NCBI RefSeq assembly: GCF_030936135.1
Contig: NW_026776931.1
Coordinates: forward strand, 124,001 to 188,000
DNA: 64,000 nucleotides
Reading direction: 5' to 3'
Origin: Gavia stellata
Taxonomy: Eukaryota; Chordata; Aves; Gaviiformes; Gaviidae
Below, in pieces: positions 1 to 12,100 of this stretch. How positions within the stretch are numbered: the first letter of the stretch is position 1; each line of letters starts with the position of its first letter. Position numbers and translations under genes: made by a program. Below the pieces are notes generated by a model, which worked only from the letters and a program-made list of their open reading frames with translations, ran no database searches and was not told where the DNA came from.

Positions 1-61
1 CTCATTCATGAATCTTTTTGCCAGCAGCTGAACCTCTCACTGCTCTCTCTTGCATCTCCAG

Positions 62-181
62 TTCTCCTCAGTTGACCTGGACCAGAGCTTGTTTCAGCCT
101 TTTCCATCAGAGGTGGTGTTTCAGAGCTACGTCCCCTGCAAGGTCTATGAAGTGCCGCTGATTCTGAGGAACACCGACAAG
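62..181 (+). CDS. HYDIN: HYDIN exon E1 (start of ASH repeat 1)
   Basis: The exon encodes 40 residues from '[17 protein letters not shown]' to 'LILRNTDK', phase 0 at both ends. A pyrimidine-rich acceptor ends in CAG at 59-61 and the donor is GTAAGT at 182. The segment '[20 protein letters not shown]' is the first strand pair of an ASH domain. It is not the first coding exon: the acceptor shows that upstream exons lie before the window. The 3.4-kb intron that follows (182-3601) shows no repeat or gene that I recognise. Confidence 0.95.
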
Positions 182-3100
182 GTAAGTGCTGGGACGTGGA
201 GGTTTAACGCCGTGCTGGAAGAGGAGAGCAGTATAATTCACGTGGTATACAGCATAGCGAGTTATCTGCTGCAGCGCAGCACGTCAGAATCAAATGTCTC
301 ACCACCTTTATTTTGCAAGCTGGTGGAAATCTTCCCATGCTGGAGATTCTCCCCCTGATTTTGGCCATGCGTTGGTGGTATCTAGCCCAAAGGAGCTTTT
401 CTAGTCAGCATCCTTCCCCTTGAAATCCCCGGATTGAGGGGAATGTCGAGGGCTGTACAGTCCGTACCTGCCCTCATGCTTTACCTCGAGTGTGTATCAT
501 GTCCTGGTGGCTCCTTGGTTAATCTTGGTTTCTGGCAGGGCATCTCTGCCTCTCACAGCCTGTTTAGCTGCCTCTGCAGCTCACTGTCAGAGCACAGGCG
601 TTGAGTCTTCTCCGCTTTATGTTGGAATAAGTTACAATTAGTGGTGTTAGCACTCCAGAAAGGGTGTTTTGAAACAGCAGTGGAAGCGGACTGATTTAGC
701 AGGAGCAGTGGGAGGCCTTTAGGGGCCACTTTAGGCTCCTGGTAAGTGTAATTCAGTTCTGCCCAGGTTTTTCTAAGGCAACGTGGCTCTCTGCTTTCCC
801 TTTGGAGAACCACAGCCCATCCACAGTAACATGCTCTTGAAGGTCTCCACCTTTACTTGAAAAAATTGTGATCGTTTTGAGATTTCCCAAGGAAGTTGAG
901 AAGGGAAAAGTTGAAAAACGTCAGCAATTTTCTTCCACTGTAAAGAGGAGAATTGAGACCTTCTGAATTTCATCAGGGGAAACATTTGCTTGAGTGAGGC
1001 ATGTGCCAAGAGCAAGGTGGTGGGAAAAGAGAGGAGTGAGGAAAGGAGCTGAGTTAGAAGGTGCTCTGGGAGAGAACTTTGTACAGGCAAGGGTTTCTCT
1101 TGACACCTAGCAGTAAGTGTGCTGGCAGCAGAGAAGGGTCAGAAAAAGAAAGGTGTAATTAAAGACAGTCTTGTATACTGAAGAGTAAGACGTATCCATG
1201 AGAGGAGGGCGGCAGGATGGGAAGATGGAAGTGTGCACGAGAGCGGGTGAATTAACCCCCTCTCCAAATCTCCCTGTTGGGGGAAACAAACAGGTGGACA
1301 AAAAAGCGCTGTTGGGGCATATGGCAGGTGGAGGAACAGCAAGAGAAGTCAAAGTATATTTGGAGATGACAGGTTTTGACAGGGACCCGGTTGAAAAGAA
1401 GCCCCTTTGGCAAGGGAGGGTGCAGGCGTGGTCCCTCAGTTATTCCTGGAGAGTGCTGCGCCATTCCTGGTCTGGCGTTCAGCTCGGGGATATTGGAAAG
1501 ATGCAGCGTGGATGCCCATGCCCCAGGGATACCATTCATGTGGTCCACAGTGATTCTGGGCACTCTTTCCTGTAGGTGTCCTTTCCTGATTAAAGTGTGC
1601 CTCAGTTTCTCTTTCCCTATGGCTCTGCTTCATTCCCACTAAGTCTTTTGGCTTCAGCTGCTCCATTATCCATGTGGCACTTCAAAATGTTTGTCTTTGC
1701 CAAGTACCAGCCAACAGGCAAACAGTTAATTTGCTCTGTTCCTGCTCCCTCAAGTGGAAAAGAACGTCTGCAGCAACATTTCTGCCATTCCCAGTAAAAA
1801 ATCCTAAACTTGTACAGCTGCACCTTGGGATTTGTATGCCCCGAAAGGGGAGGCAATGTGTGAACTGTTGATTTTTTTCCAAAATGAATTAGTTTTGAAG
1901 CTAGCAAGACCTCAACCATTGGACAGTGCTGGTGTGAAAGTAAGATCGGCTCTAAGGAAAATCCTTGGCATATTTAAGTACACAAAGTTAGAGATGATAG
2001 TCCCAAGAGAGGTTATTATATTTTACTTTCGTTGGCTTTTGATAATGTCCTAGAGAAAAGCAACATGTGCTCTGTCTCAGTTTTCTCACCAGTTTCCCAG
2101 ATTCTTCTGAATCATACTGACTTATACTGCATGGTAGCCTGGTGCTGTCTGCTCCATCAAAATCCAGCTGACAGCAAAGTGTATTCCAAAGAGAGGCTCT
2201 GTAATCATTCAAATACAGAAGCGCTTTGCTACATACTTCCTGTTTGTACCTGTGTTTTGTACAAGTGCTTTTCTGTCTTCAGGCTGCTCCTCACGTCTTC
2301 TGGGTGGCTTTTGCTGAAGGTCTTATCTCATCTCCCAAGGGATTTGGTGACCAAAATGTTTGTCTGCAGTGTGAAATTGGCTCTGGGAACTCGCTGCCCC
2401 AGGGCATTGCTGGGAGCAAAGGGAGATTGGAGAGTTCAGGACTGCCTGGGCCGTGGGTTATGAGGCTCGGGTGGGTGGTGCAGAATGAATCTCCACGTTT
2501 GCCAAGCCTCGTGTGGGTTCGTTGTTTCTCAGTGAAGCTGCCTGTCAGTCAAAATCACCTGTTTTAGACTTTCTGAGATGAGATTTGGTGCTCAGGGATT
2601 GATATCCATGTGCTAGAAAATGCCTGTGTGCAGTCTCTGTGTTTGTGGCATCCCAGAGAGCAGAAACTTGCAGCAGGGTGCCTGCAGGGGCTCCCGGGTG
2701 TGGGGAGGAATGCCCAGAGATCTGCCTTGCCTGCACTGGCAGCTGCCTGGCTACAATCAGCAGGCAGCAAGAGCCTCCAGAGAGCTGGGATTGGCTTTTA
2801 ATAATGAAACCACACTGTGAGTCAGTGCTGGTCATGTATCTCAGGGCAGAAAATGCCTTTGAAGCCCATAATTGATAGGCACAGCCTGGGGGGGTCGTCT
2901 GGCTTGCCATTATTGTGGTAAGTTGACTGCTCTGATCTTCTGCATCAGCCTTTCCTTGTAGAGTATCATGGTTGTTCCTTGCTTCTTTACAGCCCCCTTT
3001 AAATTCTCTTAGCCATCTCCTTGTTTCTGGGGTTGTCCCTTTGTTTTCCTATGTTCCTCCTTTTGCTCCTCAGCTTGCTTTTATTCCCAGTAAGGCCACA

Positions 3101-6100
3101 ATGTCTGTGGTCTCCTTCTCTTGTTGGTCTGCCTGCATGACTCTGTAGCATCGCAGCTCGACTGCCCCGCTCAAACCTGGTAGGTTAGAAGTGAATTTCT
3201 TCCTTGCCCCAGTATAACACGTCCTGTTTTGCCTTCAGATGATACATTCCCCCTTTAGAGGTGTGATGGCATGGATGTGCGCAGGCAGAAGCAAGCAGGT
3301 TCTCTGGGTTTGTTGACTATGTGGATGACTTGATTCTGGTATCGTATCGCCATGCTGCTGGTGTCTTATCTGCTTGGCACTTCCTTCACAGCAGGGCATT
3401 GCCCTACTGCCTCTGGCCTGGAGCTATTTTGCCCCAGCCGAAGGGATTCAGGTCCACCCTTGTGTATTATGTGTATGTACCTCGAGAGGTAAAAGTGCTT
3501 TGGAAAGGTGGTTGAGGAAGGATGTCACCAGGGCATGGCTAGGTCTCTTCTCCTCGTGTTTCCACAGCTGGCAAAGTCATAGTTTCATGTCTTTCCTGCA
3601 GGTTCCTCGGCTGGTGAAGGTCGTCCTGGAGAGGTCACCTTATTTCAAGTTGATCGGCCCCAGGGATGTGTACCATAAGGTAGCACCTGGCATGCGTTCC
3701 ACTTTCCGCATCCTTTTCAGCCCTGAGGAGAACAAGGTGAGAGTGGAGGTGCCAAGAGGTTGGTGCCTTCAGGGGAAGCTGCACCTGCAGGGCCGGATTC
3801 AGAACAGGGCATCTTGTGTATAAAGTAATTGCTTTTTTTGCATGCCGGTTGTAGTCCACCCCCTGCTGTGAGGTCTGCTCCAGGCTGCAGCTGGTCACAT
3901 CTTGGCATTGCAGGGTGCTGTTAGGCGCTGCACAGGGACTCGCAGGCTCTGCTTTCCCTCCCTGTGCTTTCTTGAGCATTCGTGAGGGAAGGTGCATGTG
4001 GAACATTAGGAAAGTGGCAGGGAGGGGTGTTGAGAAGATGTTTAGCCATCTCAATGGCAGGGGTTTAATTCTTATGGAAAATCCTAGAGGCATGAGTAGA
4101 TCCAGAGAGGTTTTCTCTTTCCCACCTGGCAGCCACTTCCCTGCCTGGCTCTGGACTGGAGCAAAGATGATGCTTTTTCATCCCCTGTGTTTCCAAGCCT
4201 TGCAGCCGTGCTGTCCCTGAGGATACTTGCCTGTCTGCGATCCAGCTGCGAGTGCAGGGGAGAGGGAGTGCTGTGCCCATGGCAGGGAGCCAGGCTAGTG
4301 CAGAGCCACTGAGCTCTAGATGTCCTTAACTCAGTAGGAGGTTGATGTGCTGCAGATGACAGTGAGACATCTGCGGCGACACCCTGGCAGGGTTCTGAAC
4401 TGGGTTTTGTGCCCCGTGCAGGGGTTGTGCAGGGCATTGGGAGACGGGTGCGTGCTGCTTGGTGAGGAGCACGTGGGGGTTTATACAGCCGAATCAGAAT
4501 TTTGTACAAATCGAACATTTTGTCTCGTCCTTGGTGGAGCGTGAGTCAGCGAAGTACCCGAGTGCTGTAGCTCAGCTAGAAATGCATCAGTAGCATGGTC
4601 AGGAGGTGTACAGCACCTTGAAAACCCCTTAGCAAAGAGGCAGGCTCTGGGAAATGGTTCTGTAAAGCCAGCTGCGTTGGGCTTGCAGTTGCTGGCATGC
4701 AGAATATCTGTGGCTTAGCTGTGGAAGGCTTATGAGTGCTCCCTTGGCACAACCTCTGCCTCTCTGCTGCTCCATGATCCACTGGGATTGTGGACAACCC
4801 AGTGAATTGGGATGCAGGTACAAACCCCTCTGTCAAGGCTGGCGAGTCTTCCTGGTGTGGAGCTGGTTTCTATAATTCTCTTGATTTGAATCTGTTCTTC
4901 CCCAGGGTAAGTCTGACTTCAGTGAAGTCGCTCACGATTCAGGGGAGTAAAATTGCAGCTAAGCCCTAACTAAAAGGACCATGGGAGTTGTTAGTGGCTG
5001 AAATGCCATGTGCCATGCAGGCCTTCCTTGAAAAATGAGCCATTTCCTATTGTCTCGCAGTCATTTGGGAATGTGCCACGTGATTGGACTGTCAGAAAGT
5101 GAATAAATAGCTGACATGTCTCTTTGTTTATTGGCACTTGTGTTACAAATACGAAATGCTAATTCTTCTGTTGGGCAACATGTGCAATTAGTTGTTCTTG
5201 CTGCTTCTGATTGATGCATTTCTGTTTTATGGCTCCGGTTGTACAGCGGGAGTGTTCTCGTGCCGCCTGTGTTCCCAGGTCTCCTTGCGCGATGGTCTGA
5301 CAGTCTCTGCCTAACTGGAAACCATCGTGGAACTGACTGGCAAATAAACAACAGCCAGAAATACTGACATTTGTGTGTCCTTTAGGCTTATCAATAGATT
5401 ATCTTAAAGGAAGAAGGAAGGAAGACGACTATAAAACCACAGCACAGCCTATTTTGTTTTGTCCTCTTGCTCTTTTCACTGTAGCAATACAATATTTTCA
5501 GGCAATCCAAGTTCAGTCTGTGAGGTTTGCAAAATTCATTACCGATGCTCAGTGGAGGCTGAATTAATGCTCATTGATTAATATGAAATATGACAGGACG
5601 ATGAGCTGTTCCATTACTGAAATGAACTCCTTTAAAATTCAGTCCAGCCGTGTTAGATGTTTTGTAGCACACGGAAGCTATTCCAAGTATACTTTCAAGA
5701 AGACTCCTGGGAGGAGGAAAGGGGCAGAAGATCAAGGCAAATGGCCCTGCGCAAAATGAACCTGGAGCGAAGGGACTGATTTCAAAGCATCCTGTGACTT
5801 GGTGGCTGAGGGAGGCAGGAGGAGGGGTACCCCTTCTCGTCTGAAGCCATCTTCATCCTCCAGCCTCCCTCCTCTCTTTTAACGGCCCTTATTTTCCAGC
5901 CTTGATGGTATCATGGTTTCAGCAGGGAGCTTGCCCTGTTTGACTTACTATGCTACCTCCTGCTGCAAGGATCTCTTCTTTGCAGTTGCCTGCTGCAAGG
6001 AACCCAGTGAGGTGTTTAGGATCGGTTCTACAGTAAAACTGACATCGGAGTTTGCTGGCATACTGGGCAGTTAAGGCTGCTATCTCTGTGACAGTAATGA

Positions 6101-9100
6101 ATGTTAGCCTGAGTTTGCAAAGAGCTTGAAGTGACACCTTTGATACAAGCAGTTGCTTTAATTTCAGCGGGTGCTAATTCAAATGCCATCGGTGATGCTT
6201 TGCAGGCCAGAGCTTGTAACTTACTGCTTATCAAAGGGGAGTAAGAGAAGAGGAACCATCGTACAATGAACTGTATTTTCCCTGAAACTGAGAGCGGAGC
6301 TGTATGAAGCATGAAGTTGTATTTTCATGAAAATCTATAGCCTGAAGCTGCATCTAAACACAACGGTCTTTAAAGCATAGAAGTGATGCAACCCCTCCCT
6401 CACCCAGGCATGTTTACTTAGAGACCTGGTTTTAAACAGCCTGCTAAGGGTTTGCAGTTGCAAAGTCAAACAAGATTTCAAACTGGCTTCGACTGTACCC
6501 CTAGACTGTGAGTAAGTGCATAGCAGAGTTGGTAAGACAGGGCAGTGCTGCTGTGGAGAATTGCAGCCTTGATTTTCCAGGGGAGGGCGATTCAGCTTTC
6601 AAAAGCTTACAGGACCATGGATTCACAGCAGCGTGAGCAGCCAGCTTCTGCCTAGCAGCCCTCTTTCCTTGCTTTCCCCCCCCCACCCCGTTTGGCCTGA
6701 CGCTGCATTCAACTTTGCTGCGAGGTCCCACTTTGGGGTCCTAGAGCGCAGTTGAAGGGGCAGCACGTGCTGAAGTGCTTTGAGTCAAGCTTTGTACAGG
6801 ATGCACCGTCCCAGGTTGTCCCTGGAGAAGGGGCTCAGCACACAACATGTGTGTATGTGAATGGCAAGAGGCAGCTTTCTCTCTCAAAGGTCACGGTTGT
6901 CTCTGCGAGGCCAAATCCTTGTTGCTTTAGCCTTGTCTTCGCACACCTGGAGAAGTCCCTTCCCCAGGCGCTGCTGTGCAGGCAGTCCCAGTGCCCCTCA
7001 CCGGCAACGGAGCTGGGAAGGCTGCCTGTGCTTGCTTTTGGGGGGATTGATTCCTTGGGCTCTTATTTACATTGCTGCTGATCTGCTCCTTAGCGATGAC
7101 AATGACTTGAAAATTATTTCCTTTTACTTCCCTCAAATGCCTCCAATTGTTGAAGTTTTCTTTTTTTTTATCCCCCTGCTGATCTGAACTCCTTGCGTCC
7201 TCCTCTGTCTACCTGGCATCTGGAAGGGAGAGATAAGTCAGTATGGCATGCCCAGACTTAATAAGGCACGCAGATTTCAATTGGATTTACAATGCCTTTG
7301 TTAGAGGAGTGTGGCCAAAACAACAACAAAAAAAAGTAAATAGGATTCTTTATTTGCTAATGCAGTTTCTGAGGATCTAAACAGTCCAGGATGTGAAGTA
7401 CCCAGCTAATAGGTGCTTTGAATTCACATGGACTGCCCATAGCTTTTATTTTAGAGGGCTTAGGCTGCAAGGTTGAGTACAAAATTGCTAATTCTGAAGG
7501 ACTTGCTGAAGATGAAACGCATTCCTGAAATGTGATCTTCCAGTCTGTAGGTCGTTTGCTGCAGTTCCTTTCCTGGTATTTTACCTTCCAAATATGAGAA
7601 GCAAAAGCCCTTCTGCAATATCCAGTGTGAATATTTGAGATACCCAGAATAAAAGATACTTCTTTATTCTTTTTCTACCTTGGATGTGACAGCGTCTGTT
7701 ACTGCAACCTTAAACCCCAGCCAAACAGGCGGTTGGTAGGCGCTGGGTGTTAGCTGTTGTGCTAAAGCTGTAGCTCTGTGTCTGTGCCTCGTCTGGCTGC
7801 TGTAGGTCCCTTGCAGGCTTGGAGAGGATGGGTATGGGAGCAGGAAATCCTCAAGGGCAGAGGAATGCGAATCTTGTCTGGTTGAGGGGGTTTGCTGCTG
7901 TGTGCAAATCCTAAATTGTCTGCTTGCTGCTTCAACAATTATAAAAATACCAAACGAGATAAAAGCACTGAGTGGAAAAAAGATCAGGAGAGCAAGTGAG
8001 TGATAAGAGGCAGAGCTTTTATCAACTGGTCACTAAGAGCTGCTGGAGGTAATGGCTCCTGGCCCTACTAAACAGTTTTACCACTGCTTTCAGCAGGGGG
8101 CAAGGTGATACTTCCAGCCCAGCTATGCCACACTGTAGATCTGGAGATCGATCTGCTCAACCCTACAGCAGAATGATTTTGGTGATTGGATTCACCTCCC
8201 TACTGCTTAAATGCCAGACAGCTTGAGGGGGGGTGTCTGTCTGGCTCTTTTCTGAGCAAGCCAATGACTGGGAATGGCAGAGCTGAGTTTGCTCTGGTCG
8301 GGATGTCTGACCTGCCTCAGGGAGGCGTGCTAGCAAGGCAGCAAGTCGCTTATTCTGGAGACTGTACAAAATAGAGGTGATGAAGAAATCAGTCATGCAG
8401 CGGAGAGGAAGCAAAGCTGTTTGCTGCCTCCCCTGAGGCTAGGAGGAGATGTAAAGGGAAATTGAGATTAGATACAGGAAGAACTCTCTTTAAGCCTAGG
8501 GCAGAGCTGGAACAGGCTGCTGAGGGCAGGGGTGGAGTTGTTAGTGCTTTCAAGTACTTGTCAAACATCTCTTGAGTAGTGTGGGTACAGAGCTGAGCCA
8601 GTTCTGGGGTGGGGAGGTGGATCAGATAACCTTTTAAGGGTGTGTGTCCCCAGCTTTGTCTCCATAATGCTATGGGAAGGGGTGGGAGATACACCTGTAC
8701 CCTACACTCAGCTGATATAAACCAATTATTGTGTCCAACTTGTTTAGTATTTCACCAGACTGACTCTTGATCGTGCATGTGGCAAAGTCCTTCTGAAAAT
8801 GTACCTGAGCATCCCCTGCCAAGCTTCAAGGAGGTCACTGCATTGCTGGGATTGGAGTTGGCCCTGTGGCACAACTGAGTTCTTAGTGGTGCCTTTAATA
8901 GTCTGCAGTGATGATCAAGGCAGGTTCTTGTTACTGCTGTAATCCCGTACATGAAATGACTCTATTTTGGTGCCTCAGAATCCAAGTGTCAGATGATTTT
9001 GTCTGGATCTGCCAGCTTGCTGGGAAAGCAGGTGACTCAAGGGGGTTGTTCCTTCTTTGCGAGTTAGCAGCCCTGTTCAAGTCGTGCTACTGGACTGAAA

Positions 9101-12100
9101 GGTCATTAAGGCAAAAAGGACTATTATATTATTGAATGCTCCTGTTAGAGTCCTAGAAAACAGCAGCTTTCCTTCTGCCGTGGGGATGGTACTAAACGGA
9201 CTGTGCTGAGATTGCTTCTTTCCCTGCAGGATTACTTCCACCAGCTCACCTGCATCACGGAAAGGGAAAAGTTCGTTGTGCCGATCCGAGCTATAGGTGC
9301 CCGAGCCATCCTGGACTTCCCTGACCAGCTGAACTTCGGTGTCTGTCCAGTCAAGTACAGCACCCAGAAAACACTGCTGGTTCGCAACATCGGGAACCGG
9401 GAGGCCCGCTACCGCATGAGCACTCAGAGGTAAAGGAACTCAACATCTTGCTTGTGCAAAATACTGTTGCGTGATAATAGATTTGGTAAGCAGTAACAAA
9501 AAAGAACCAGAGCATCTGAGCTGCTGTATTGCAGGCATAGCTGGAACTGGGCAGGACGTGTGGGTCTGGCAGTTGCTTACAGTGTTTTAAGCATGATACA
9601 ACCTTCGATAAAACTCGGCAAGCTGCAGGGAAGTTTTCATACTGCGGTGGTGTCTCCAGCACAGCCTCTCACAAGACCAATTCTGTTAGTTTGAAAGAAC
9701 AAGTAAAGGAAGGCAACCTGACCGCCCTTGGGCTGTATGGGATAGTGCGTGGCAGATGACAGCTCTAGGAGCTCAGTTCATGTAGACCAAATGCAGCGTT
9801 AGGAAATGACCAGCTATGAGCTGGTGGAAGAGACATTGAAGAGTTGATCAGCAGCTGTGTCTCTATTGGCAAGTAATTCTGAGCAATTGGAGATCAGTCG
9901 ATCAAAGCTGAGGGTACTGAGGTCCTGACAGTAACACTGTGTGGTCCAGGAACTTTGTTTTCCGGTAGGTTTGGTCTGGTCCCTGGGAGCAAATATTCTT
10001 ACGTAGAATGAGCTCTTCAGTGGAGACGAGCAGACACGGGCTTCAAGACTGCACTACAGCCCCCAAGCAGAACGCTACTGAGGGCACAGGCAAAAGATGC
10101 AGCAACTCTGTGGTGCAGGGGTTGGGGGCATTTTCTCCTAGAGCTTTATCTCTCCTAGGTTTCCTGGAGAGTGCTAGAATGTTAGTAGCTAGCTTGCAAC
10201 CTGCTGATGGTAAGTAAGTACCTTCTGAAACGGTTGCATACCACTGTCAGCCAAATACACCCGTGCTCTGGGAGGCCACAAGCACAGGGTATTCCGGTGG
10301 TCCCCTATCAAATGCCTGATGTGAATGGTGTTGCAGTCAGCCTGTGCTGTTCCTTTTGGTCTCAGAAGGCAGTCACCGGTTTTGGGGTTTGCTGAATTGG
10401 AGAGGGTAATGCGTTTTTGACACTGCATCTGCAAGGAAACCAGTTCAGTTGGTTGATAATGAGCTGAGAGTTGTTTGGTCCCAGAGGTCTCGGTGTAGGA
10501 GCTGAGGTCAAGAATGCAGCAAAGACCCACTGTCTGACTTGGTGCACCTGAGTAGCCTCAATTTCTTCCCCACGAAAGCAGGGCTCGAAAGAAGACTTTT
10601 TACTTCTGTCCTGTGAAACGTGAGGGTCCAAGAGGAGCTTCCACCAAAGCCTGGCAAAGCTATTTAAGCAGGCTTCCAGGATGCTATTTCAGCAGGCTGC
10701 TGCTTATCGCTGTGGAGAATACATAGGCAGGAACTTGCAAATCGCTGTACAGTTTTCCTCGGGGCTGTCCAGATCTAGTTGTGACCACCAAACTAAATAC
10801 CCAGTAAAGTCAGGCATGTTTTTGCAGTGTCCTTGCCAACTGCTCTATTGAGTGCAATTTCATCAGCTGTCACTACTTAGGTGAGCAAAGTTCAGCTGGC
10901 GCATGGCTCCAGTTGTTCTCATTATTTTGGTGTGCGCATTGCGTCCTCTAATCATGGTAAAACTCTCCAGAACGTGGTTTTAAGGTGACAAATTGACCAC
11001 CAGCAAAGCACTAAACCCAGTAACTTTTGTTTTCTAAGTGTGGCTGTACAAGAGCCATGAAGCGCAGCTGCCGTTGTGCAGAAGCATGTTTTACCTGACT
11101 TAGCCCTAAGCATTAAAGCATCGAGTTTTGTTTCTATCAGCCAAGAGCTGTTTACCTGGTGACAAATCATAACTGCTCATATTAAATCCACAGTATGCCA
11201 ATACATTTTCATAATTATTTCCAAGACATTGCACAGACTTTGTCTGGTGGGCCAGGCAAACAGTTACCGAGCTTGGAGTACAACCCGGAGTCCCAGATTG
11301 CATTGCTTGTGAACAGAGAGAAGACCTCCTGTTAAACTTGCCTTGCTATGCTCCTGTTAATGGCGCTTCATTTCGCTAGGGATTTAATTGTTCAGGCTGT
11401 AAATGGGATACTCCTTTTGTGTTTTGTTTCCATGCTGTGGTATCACTCCAGTCTGCATTTGCATTCAGATTTTTCCTGTTGTTCTTTTCTTCTTGGAGCA
11501 GCTTTCATTGAAATGCCAATAAAACTTGCCCTTTCTTAGGCTAAACCAGGATGCTTTCAAGGTAAAAAAAAAAAGGATTCTGCAAATTGAACCATAATTA
11601 GTCCTGGGTCTTCAAAAAGACTTTTATTCTCTGTCTGATTTCTAGGCTGTGATCTCATTGAAACAGGTATTGCCTTGACATTTGCATCTCTTGAGGTGAG
11701 GTTTCTGGGTGGCAGGAAAAGACAGATTCCTGAGGAAATCAGCATCAGGTTGTGCATGTGAATAGCTCTTACCATTTCTGTGCTCTTCACAAGCCGTTCT
11801 CTGATGGTATTGCTAGCAGTTGGACTCCTGAGGCTGCAGAGAATCGGACGCAGAGCATGGGGGAGATGAGGTCATTTTATGCCATGGGATCTTCTGAGGG
11901 CTGGATCTCTGCAGAAGCGGGAGTCAGTCGCTCTGTTTCTGATCCTGTATGTTGTGTTTGTCTTCTGCTGGCTGTGGTTTGTTTGCTCCTTGCTTGCGCA
12001 AGTGAGCTGAAGGGAACTAGACTGCCAAAGGAATACAGTCCCCAAATCTCCCGCAATAGTCCTGATAGCTCTCTTTGCCTTGCAGCCCTTTCTCTGTCGA

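Noticed and set aside
3300-3360. A forward frame reading '[12 protein letters not shown]', like the YxDD motif of reverse transcriptases
   Set aside because: The residues on both sides do not resemble any reverse transcriptase, and upstream the frame soon loses all similarity. It is taken as chance.
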